64,000 bases of DNA, taken from positions 5,232,336 to 5,296,335 of the forward strand of contig CM024174.1 in assembly GCA_013433145.1 (NCBI GenBank), in the 5' to 3' direction. This document shows, piece by piece, positions 55,738 through 64,000 of this stretch; the stretch's first letter is position 1; each line of letters begins with the position of its first letter. This stretch comes from Ascaris suum (taxonomy: Eukaryota > Nematoda > Chromadorea > Rhabditida > Ascarididae). The notes under the pieces were generated by a model that saw only the letters and a list, made by a program, of their open reading frames with translations, was not told the origin of the DNA and did not search any database. Position numbers and translations under genes: made by a program.

Positions 55738-55884
55738 CATCGGCCGAAGAATTACAAGATGGGCGACCACTTCCATAAATTACAAAGTTATAATAAAATT
55801 TGAAGCGATTGAACAAACACATCAGCGAAGAGTTACAGCGATGACCGACCGCTTTCAAAATTACGAAGTAACAATAAAATATTG
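55738..55884 (+). repeat. Degenerate tandem duplication, about 84 bp
   Basis: The block with GAATTACAAGATGGGCGACC and TTACAAAGTTATAATAAAAT recurs with GAGTTACAGCGATGACCGACC and TTACGAAGTAACAATAAAAT. Matches are clear but imperfect, so the duplication is old. Confidence 0.65.
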
Positions 55885-57060
55885 CTGAGGATGTATATTA
55901 GATTTGTCTAATCTGACCATCAGCATAGCTCTACTAATAATTGTTTGTATTTGTGACTCGAATGATGTAAAATGAGAAGCCGAGTACGAAAATACGAATT
56001 TTTTCGTAAATAATTGAAATTGTTTGTTGGATGAAGTTGAAGTCTGGGCATTAACCATCACATAGTTCTCAGGTGGGAATCATTTAGCGGGCCGACAAAG
56101 ACACACAGACATTGCGTCGCCGTATTTGATGACGTCTATAGAAATGTGTTGTTTGAAGGTCTTTCTGAATTCGTTGAAAGATATTTCTCTGATCTGCTCT
56201 AGAGTTTGCGTAAATAATTTCTTTTAGTAATATAGTGACTTTTTTCGCTTCTGTTTCCTTTCAGTAAAAACTGCATGGCCATTCATTTTATATGGTTAGA
56301 CTAGTTGTGTGGCACTCGTCTACTACGAACGTTGTCAATCACGCGGCCCTCCCCCCTCTCCGCCTCCTGGATAAGCTCCCGTAAGGCTCATAATGCGACA
56401 CACTTGACGGGCGCATAACACCAACAATTAGTTCCCCCGAACACATAAAAAATTACCCCCCCCCCCACCTTACCTCAGTAAAGTTTAGCTGATAAGCTTC
56501 GTGTTAAGTTGCATTTTCCTTGAGCCAGGTAGTAAGATTTTGGATTTAATATTTTCTATCGAGTGCATAAAGGACGGGATGACTCATAGATATTCTGAAT
56601 GAGTTGTTACCATTGCGCTGCGAAACAAACTGTGTTCACCATGGTGATTTGAGGACTGAGAACGCTCATTTAGTGTCACATTCTGTGCGCGTTCGCAGCC
56701 ATTTCACCGCGTTTGTTTACTTCTCGCTTGAATATATTTCAATGCGTTTATAAGTTAATAACACAAATCTTTCATTCAAATTTGTAATAATCGTTTAATT
56801 TTAGGTTTAAAAAGTACCAACCCATTTATGATAAAACACCACAAGAAAATATTTCCTACCAAAGGTCACTAGAAATTTATAATCGTCCGTGTATGTTGCT
56901 GAATGAGTGAACAATTATTAAGTTGTATTTATTTTTTATTTTGACTGAAATATGCAATCGATGAGCGGCTCTTTATTTTACACAGCTGAATATGTTAGAT
57001 TATGGGAAACGAGAAAAACCTCGTTGAAAAACTGTAACTATTGTCTCAGAAAATACTTAC

Positions 57061-57268
57061 TTAGTGCTGAAAATGTACCGTTGAATCATCGCATATTTCG
57101 TCCATTTTGTTGACACTCGAAAAGCGCCGTTTGATTCAATTGGCCCAATTTGCTCGTTTTTTAATTCACAGTTCGACGGTACCTTTATCATAACTTCGAT
57201 TAATAAAGTGGATGATAATTCGACCAGTCGAACGTTTTTCTTTCTTCTTTTTGGGATGAAATCGCGTG
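57061..57268 (-). CDS. Candidate internal exon, unrecognised
   Basis: A 208-nt segment lies between an acceptor GTTCACAG (57276-57269) and a near-ideal donor GTAAGTATTT (57060-57051), with an open frame of 68 codons plus split codons at both ends (two bases each). The residues start with a basic RDFIPKRRKK and later read NGAFRVSTKWTKYAMIQRY. I do not recognise the family, and no partner exon in matching phase was found, so the gene structure is unknown. Signals on both sides make it the best orphan exon in this interval. Confidence 0.4.
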
Positions 57269-58457
57269 CTGTGAACAATAATTACCGGAGTTTTCTTTCT
57301 TTTTTCATCTCAGTTTGAAACATTTGAGGCGTCGTGCAGATTTCTTTGAACGAAGCAGAAATTTTCGCCGTTTTTCATTCAGTTCTTTTTTTAATTTGAA
57401 ATTCGACGTATTCAGTCGTTTAAAATAATAAAAGTTTCCTGTGGAAAGAGGTTTTTCGAAATACTTCCTTTATTTATTAATTACAATTGATTGAATGACT
57501 GCAAATTTTCTTGTCGAATAACTAAATGAAGAGAGAGAGAGAGGGAGGGGGGGGGGGCTGCCATAGCGAGCGTATTCTTTGTCCATAATGAGTCTAAGAA
57601 ATTTTGATAGTGTTTTTCCACATTCGATTCGATGAAAAAAATTCTCATATGACGAACATGAAGAATCTCTCATCAAACTTTTCGTTAATTCTTTTTAAAT
57701 TAGAAATTGCGTCTTTGATTATAATTGTAACTGCATATGATCTCTTTCGAGAGTCTCTTTTGCGACGTTTCCTTGCGAGTTTTGCTCTTTCAAATTGCTT
57801 CATGACAATGCCGTATGTGCGTTTGTATATCGTTTGCCTGTTTGTGTGGCACTCCGAGCTTGGAGATTTGACAAGTATATTGTCCACCAACGGGCCACTT
57901 CTTATTTTATAAACCACATCTGCTGTGAACGTTGTAAAAAGTTACGGAAGTTCAAAAATGCTAAATAATTCGCCAACGTTTTTCACTGGTCGTGCTTTCG
58001 TTAAAGGTCGATCGCGCCGGCCACAAAACAACGATTCTTTTTTGCATTTGCACTAACACACTGTTCAGTGCACTTGAAATATATACTAGTATAAAGCTGT
58101 TATATTGCATGTTTAATATTTTTATTGGGAGTCTGCGGTCGGACAGATCGGATGCAGAAGACAAATTTCGTAGCTTATTCACTTCCACATATAGGATCTT
58201 GATAAAATGTGTTCACAGCGTGAGACCATATGCGCAATATGATCGGATTCGTTGATTTCTGCTGTATCGGTCGCAAGTAATACTTGTAAACTGTGAAGCT
58301 TGTTTTATCGAAGGCTGTTTCTGAGGGTTGTTTTGATTACATTCCATTATTCGCGTTCCACTGCGATCCACTGTGCGGCTGTTTTCTTTTCTTGTGTTGT
58401 TTTGAAAAGGGCCATATATATGCAGAAAACAGTGAGTGTCATCGTTTGAATTTATAC

Positions 58458-58536
<79 letters not shown>
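58458..58536. repeat. (TA)n microsatellite, about 79 bp
   Basis: This is an uninterrupted TA tract about 0.7 kb upstream of the aftiphilin-like start codon. Confidence 0.97.
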
Positions 58537-58538
<2 letters not shown>

Positions 58539-59250
58539 ATGTTTGCAAATACTGATTCCTTTATGCACATATGTGAATATAAGATATTGATGAGAATGCG
58601 CGTCCACAGAAGTTGCAGACTACTCGTTGTTTCTTTATTTATCTGTGTGGTGTCTGATTGATGCTTCACATGTCAGCCGTATAGATATTTTTTCTCGATA
58701 GATGAGGTCGACCGGCAATTATGTTAATTTATATCTCATCTTAGAGGAGAGAAGGGGCAATTTGACGTCAAATGACCATTCGTCCGCAGTTCGTCCAACT
58801 GTGTTTTTTGGTTCATTTTTATTATGAAACGTGTTTGACATCAGAAATAACTTCAGAAAATGATTATTCATCTTTAATATGGATTCGAGACATTGGACGG
58901 TTGTTTCATTTAATTTCAGCCATTACTTAGTTATGTGTTAATTGTGTTTGTTGATAACTGAAGTGTTGTTTCTATTTAAGAGTATTTGAATGGTTCCAGG
59001 GAAATACATCAAAAGAGTCCTGATCTGTCATCCTCCCCTCCTTGCCCTCTTTCCCCTCCATGCTTCCCCCTCTTTCCCGCCCATTGCCAAGCTCACCAAT
59101 TTTAACAAAAAATTTCGATTGATTCGGAAATTCAGACCTCTTCCGGCGATACATCTGCTCATATACATTAAAATTGCTTTATATGCCTCACTCCTTCGTT
59201 GATTTCAGACTTTCTTTTCCCGAGAAGGGGTTTCGTCGCGTAAAAGAAAG

Positions 59251-62200
59251 ATGTTTGAAGACGGACCACCTCCTCTGCCACCGCCGTTGCCCACTTCTGA
59301 AGTAATGGCTGACGGTGGTCTTGCTGATCTGAACGACGACAATCGTTTGACGGCAGTGGCTGATGATGACGTGAGCGTTAATGATGGGGCGGTTTCTTAT
59401 TCTCCACCGGGTATCCCTAACTTCGATCCCGAAGTTTTCATTACTGTGGCTCAGCCGACGGTGATACTCGCACCGGTCTGTGAGACATCTCCCACAACGG
59501 AAAATGGCGCTTATGAAACATCTAAAACGGAAAGTAATGCTGAGCAGGAGAATTCAAGCACTGAATCATCTTCACAGTTCAGCGGGAATCATTTCGAAGC
59601 CGTTCATGCAGAGCTCGCCGAAGAAGTCTTGAGTTCGGAACGAAGGAGGTCGAGTGCGAATATCCAGGAAAATGAAATTGCTTTTGTTTCACAAAAGGTT
59701 AGCAGCGAGGAATGCCTATCATCGGGTTCTGATCGTCTAGGTGGGTCGACGATATCGGTTGAACCCGAACATGTTGATGCAGAGTTGCAACCGAATCGAC
59801 CCGAAGGTACAGTAAGTGAAACCAAGAGCAAACCTCAGGTTCTGTGTACTGATGAACTTCAGCATCAAGAGTCGGTGTTCGACAAAGAAGTGCGCGTTTT
59901 GTTGAGGCCTAACCGGTCAGAAGTCGAAGTCACCAGTGAAAAAATACCTGAGCAGTCGTCAGCCAGCTTATCGTTTCTGGAAGGCACTGACGGTGCATCA
60001 ACGGCTGTCAGCGGAGTATTTGAAGAAAAAAATGCGAAGAGTCAACTAGAAAGTGATGAAGATTTCGGTGATTTTGAGGAGTTTGGCGAATTCACTGGAA
60101 CACCTGCGAAGGTAAGGAAAAATGTACTGCATCGATCGTTAGGGAGTAGATAGACTTATGAGGTTAGGAACTCCACATCCACAGACTTAGGCACGAAAAA
60201 AATTTTAAGCCTCCTAATGGCTTTATGCGCATTCTCACTCCTTAATTAAGAAAGTATGCAAGAATGGTTTAACTTTGCAAGTTTTTGGGTTTTTGAGTTG
60301 TCTTCTAAGACCGAACGAATAGGTGTGCAAACAGAACATCCCTCCCCTTTGTTTTTTACTCTGATACACCGGGCAGCCGATGGTCATAGTAGAAGCTTTT
60401 TAAATATTTCGATCTTGCTAGCATTTGTGGTCGAGTATTTGCTCGCAATTGTTACCCGCTCTCCCTCTACGCGCCTCGTCCCCCGTCCTTCGCCGTTCTT
60501 GTTGATGATGAGTTCGAGTAAAGTGGAGCTAGTCTTAAATGGAGATTGGTTTCCGTGGCTGCTTTTCTTCTACTGCTCTATTTGCAGAACGATGTGGTGG
60601 CGAAAACGAACGAAAAGCAAGATGAATTCGATGGATGGGCCGCTTTTGAAAATGCACCATCGGGCAGTCACAAATCGAACGATGGAGGTGATGACGGGTG
60701 GGCAGCTGATTTTGCGAATGCACCCACCTTATCTGCATCTGTCCAGCAACAAACGTTCACAAGCACTCTTCAACAGTATGGCGATGTATGCCGATTTTAA
60801 TAATTTCCCGTTGTCCGTAATTTTATTTCCTTATCTAGTCAAGCGGGATAATACCAGGAACGATGCCCAACTATATAATTGCATAGTGATATATGAGACA
60901 TGCATTATAAAAAACTGGTTGTTCTTATGTACTGAAATTTGCTTATATTTTATGGATTTTGGGATATAATAATGTATTTGCACTAGCCGTGCAGTATTCC
61001 ATTGGGAAACCTGGTTTTTTCAGTGTACTTGAGCTCTGCTTCGCAGTTTTAAATTTACCGCAATAGCATAATGTTCCCGACATAGTATAATGTATGCACT
61101 GGTTAAGTAGAACTCACTGATATAATGGCATCAGTGATATAGATGCAGTTGTGTGCACTGCACGAAATCTACGATGGGGATTCATTATGGACAACGGATA
61201 ATGTCGTTTGGGATGATAGTGGGAGCGAGCCGGAATCCTCCCATGATGAGATGGAAAGCGTTGTGGGAGATCTCGATGGAACCGATGTTGCAGTCGACAG
61301 TCTTAAGTAAGACGTTGCTCTCAAAGCTCATCATAAGCATTTCCTTAGTCGGTGATAACTTAACAAAATTTTGAGCCTCAATAGTTATCAACATTTCCAT
61401 TATCGCATAAATGAACCCGAGCACCACCTTGTGCTTAGCACCTAATTAAGTACGCCCCATTAACAGCGTCTGAACTGTCAACTTTCTGCTTTACTGGTCG
61501 ATGCTATAATTGAATTTACGAACTGGAATGCATAAAGTAACTCAGCAGGTGTAAACTTTCGCTCAGCGCGAAGTCGTAGATTTAAACTCCGCTTTCCGAC
61601 ATAGTTTTCACTCATTCGTCGCCGAGTATAGCACTCATCGAAAATCCCAGCCAAGGTCGCCAACAGTATTAAATTAAGACATTTCACAAGTTTGTAATAA
61701 ATATTTCCTCGCGATTAAATCTTCTGTTTTGACTTCCCTTTCGTTGCTGTTGTTGACTTAATTAGTTAACTGATATCACCATCTTTTGATTTTATTGGAA
61801 TTTTATGTTTGCATGGATGTGGAGATATTATATATAAGCTGCTTTGAATATATAACGTTTCTTGTGTTAATTTACGTTATTTAAAGACCATGGCAGTCTC
61901 TGTGGTTGGCGATCAGTATTGTGGAGGAGGCGCTGGCATTAAAAATGCAATGGACCCATTCGGCCTTTTATTCCGATTTTCTGAATTCGCTGAACCTGGA
62001 CGCTAATTTGGTGTGTTTTTATCCGTTTAAATTTACTAAGTAACGTTCGCTTGAATGTTGAACGTGTAATGAAGGAGGTGGAGTGGGAGTGAAGAGGTTG
62101 GACACACCTGAGAAGAATTTACACTTAGTTGCGGCTGACATCATTTGCAAATTTTTGGGAAATCGGTAAAATTTTTTGCTAATAAATAACGAAAATTTTG

Positions 62201-63899
62201 TAAAAAGAGCACTTTGAGAAGAAAGTTGGATTTCGTTCTCTCTGTTCGGAATGATTATCATTTTTAAGCACTTCGGTTCTTCTCAATGTTCCGGGTTTAG
62301 GTTGATATACCTGCATATTTTATTAACATTTTCTGTGGATGGTAACGAATTTTGTGAAGAGAATGTATGGTTAAACGTAAGCAAAACGAATACAACTACT
62401 GAACACCGGTTTCCCATATGAAAAGTGAATCGTGAAATGATTCGCCTGTGCATTCTTTTAGCTAGATTAGGCTGAGAAGAGCAGATGGCCTTCTTAGGCG
62501 ATTTCTGTTTGATTCTTAACTCACAGACACAGGCAAATTGAGAACTACGGCTTGCTTACACTAAGTGAAGAATGTTTTGAGGGAATGGAAGGGGGGGGGG
62601 GGAAGAGATGGGAGCTGAATGGAAAAAAGGAAGCTTCCATCGAATATTTCTGAGTTGTTGGTGATGGTTATGGCATTCACTGCTATAATTGATTTACTAC
62701 TTTTGATGCATTATGGCGTCTAACGTCAACGACGAAGATTGCTATACTCAGATTTAGACATGCGTTGGTTTTTTCTTCTTAGTTGCGTAATGTCGTCGTT
62801 TTGCAAACATCCCCTTGGCTCAGATATGGGTGTTGATTCTTCGGATGCGGCTGATCCTGGCCTGCTCTTTCCCGTCGGGAAAGGACCGGGATATCCTGAA
62901 GAGAGATGGGAGGGGAGGGATGAAAGAAGGAGGTTTGAAGTCATCCATAATTTCGTTGTGTAACAAGGATTTCTTGAGGCAATGATGCGTAATTCGAATT
63001 TGCCAGCATTTGCGCAACAACTAGACGAGAGCGCTATTCTGCAGCCGATGACTTCAATCGAAGCCGGCAATAATAAGTCTGGAATGGCATCACAGAGTTC
63101 CAGCTTCAGGTAACTTGTTGCAACTTTACAACTTTAGATGAAAATCTAGTCTTGAGTCAGCTTATGTGACAGTAGACTAGTAGTAATGAGCTGCTTGTCC
63201 CATGTTCTTCCTGCTCCATTCCCCATAGTTTCCTCTTCCCGTTTTGATACAACTTGTTTCCTGTTTATTAGTTTCACGAAGAGCTGGAGCACGATTTTTG
63301 ACCATTCAGGTTTTACTGATACAGCTAAAGGCGCATACTCATGATGCTATACCGTCAAAGGTTCGTCAAAAATTTGCATTTGATGTGGACGTTGATTAGG
63401 GCACACTGCACGCTCATTGTGATCGTTGAACTCAGGGGGGGGGGGGATTAGTGAGAGTAATGGTGAATCAGCGTATACTATGACTTAAAATTCACGAAGA
63501 TGATATGGCAATGTAAAGTGTTGAAGTGTCTTGTCTATTGTTGGTATATCGCTTTAGTGGATATGAAATAGTAAGAGACAAATGAAACCGCAGTGCCATA
63601 GATTAGTAGAAGTGAAGGAGCTGCATTTTAGTGCTGGAGTTATATCGTCTCTGGTCTGAGCATCGAATCATATCATTTATTGCATTCAGTGATTTCTTGA
63701 TACGCTTATATGGGCCGAGTGATAAAAGGCGGCTGGGCCGTAGATGTTTTTCAGCCAGTTGTTCGATTGCTGAAGTGGAAAAAAGTGAACGTTCACAGAT
63801 TTCTCTTTTTGGTTCCAACCTCTGACGAAGGGACGTGGTAAAAAAATTTTTTTTAATAGTCTTTCAAGTTTGACGGGAATTGAAACGTTCAATGACCCG
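59251..63899 (+). CDS. AFTPH: Aftiphilin-like clathrin/AP-1 accessory protein, 3' end beyond window
   Basis: Aftiphilin works with AP-1 and clathrin in trans-Golgi and endosomal vesicle traffic. Exons are 59251-60111, 60588-60785, 61143-61306, 61887-62010, 62979-63109 and 63860-63899, giving 506 residues with phases matching at each junction; the donor GTGAGT at 63900 shows the gene continues. The N-terminal 260 residues are acidic, Ser-rich and apparently disordered, starting with a proline tract (PPPLPPPLP). At 269-281 EDFGDFEEFGEF contains two adaptin-ear type motifs (FGDF, FGEF). DGWAAF (W304) and DGWAADF (W325) are paired Trp motifs. From about 354 the conserved clathrin-binding C-terminal domain follows: LHEIYDGDSLW, WLAISIVEEALALKMQWTHS, FLNSLNLDANL and NLPAFAQQL. 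The ATG lies 42 nt after a GATTTCAG acceptor (59208), likely a trans-splice or 5' UTR acceptor. The acceptor before exon 4 is the unusual TTTAAAG. The last exon is short and the least certain. Confidence 0.88.
62589..62602 (+). repeat. Poly-G run in an intron of the aftiphilin-like gene
   Basis: A run of about 12 G lies between exons 4 and 5. A second run of about 11 G is at 63437-63447, in the next intron. Confidence 0.85.
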
Positions 63900-64000
63900 G
63901 TGAGTTTAAGAACCCTTCCTCACAGTGCCATTGGGAGTGCTGAATCTAGCGTTGCGTTGTTCGCACGTATATCGCCATAAGGAATGGGCTGCTAGTTTTG

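Noticed and set aside
60256..60969. 237-codon + frame overlapping exon 2 of the aftiphilin-like gene
   Set aside because: It is in another frame than the WAAF-motif exon, crosses its splice sites and has no domain. It is a shadow.

Overview
The window reads as nuclear DNA of a nematode, most likely a rhabditid or strongylid-type species with a repeat-rich genome and long introns. The evidence is a cuticle collagen gene of purely nematode type, short exons with TTTCAG-like acceptors, compositionally simple AT-rich introns, long (AT)n microsatellites and frequent runs of 10 or more G or C. The species assignment is inference. No rRNA, intact tRNA, CRISPR array or bacterial-type operon was seen.

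Four genes can be rebuilt exon by exon with consistent reading phase. From left to right they are: (1) a cuticle collagen on + (7075-9760, 6 exons, 386 aa); (2) a divergent heterotrimeric G-protein alpha subunit on - (11001-17951, 9 exons, 373 aa), convergent with the collagen; (3) an RMI1-type subunit of the BLM/topoisomerase III dissolvasome on - (38467-47863, 14 exons, about 595 aa); (4) an aftiphilin-like clathrin/AP-1 accessory protein on + (59251 to the right edge, six exons seen, at least 506 aa). The four proteins belong to unrelated pathways (cuticle, signalling, recombination, vesicle traffic), so the gene order shows no functional cluster.

The rest is mostly intergenic or intronic. 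The 20.5 kb between the G-alpha and RMI1 genes and the 11.4 kb between RMI1 and the aftiphilin-like gene hold microsatellites, degenerate minisatellites, a perfect hairpin, an 82-bp recent tandem duplication and a few unrecognised exon-like segments. A solo LTR with a 4-bp target duplication sits inside a G-alpha intron. The short gap between the convergent collagen and G-alpha genes holds a tRNA-like Pol III box B motif and a palindromic element.

The most unusual item is the G-alpha protein. It keeps the fold and the switch II glutamine, but the switch I arginine is Tyr, the NKxD guanine motif is NEVD and the receptor-contacting C-terminus is cut short. I did not find a convincing wholly new multi-gene system.
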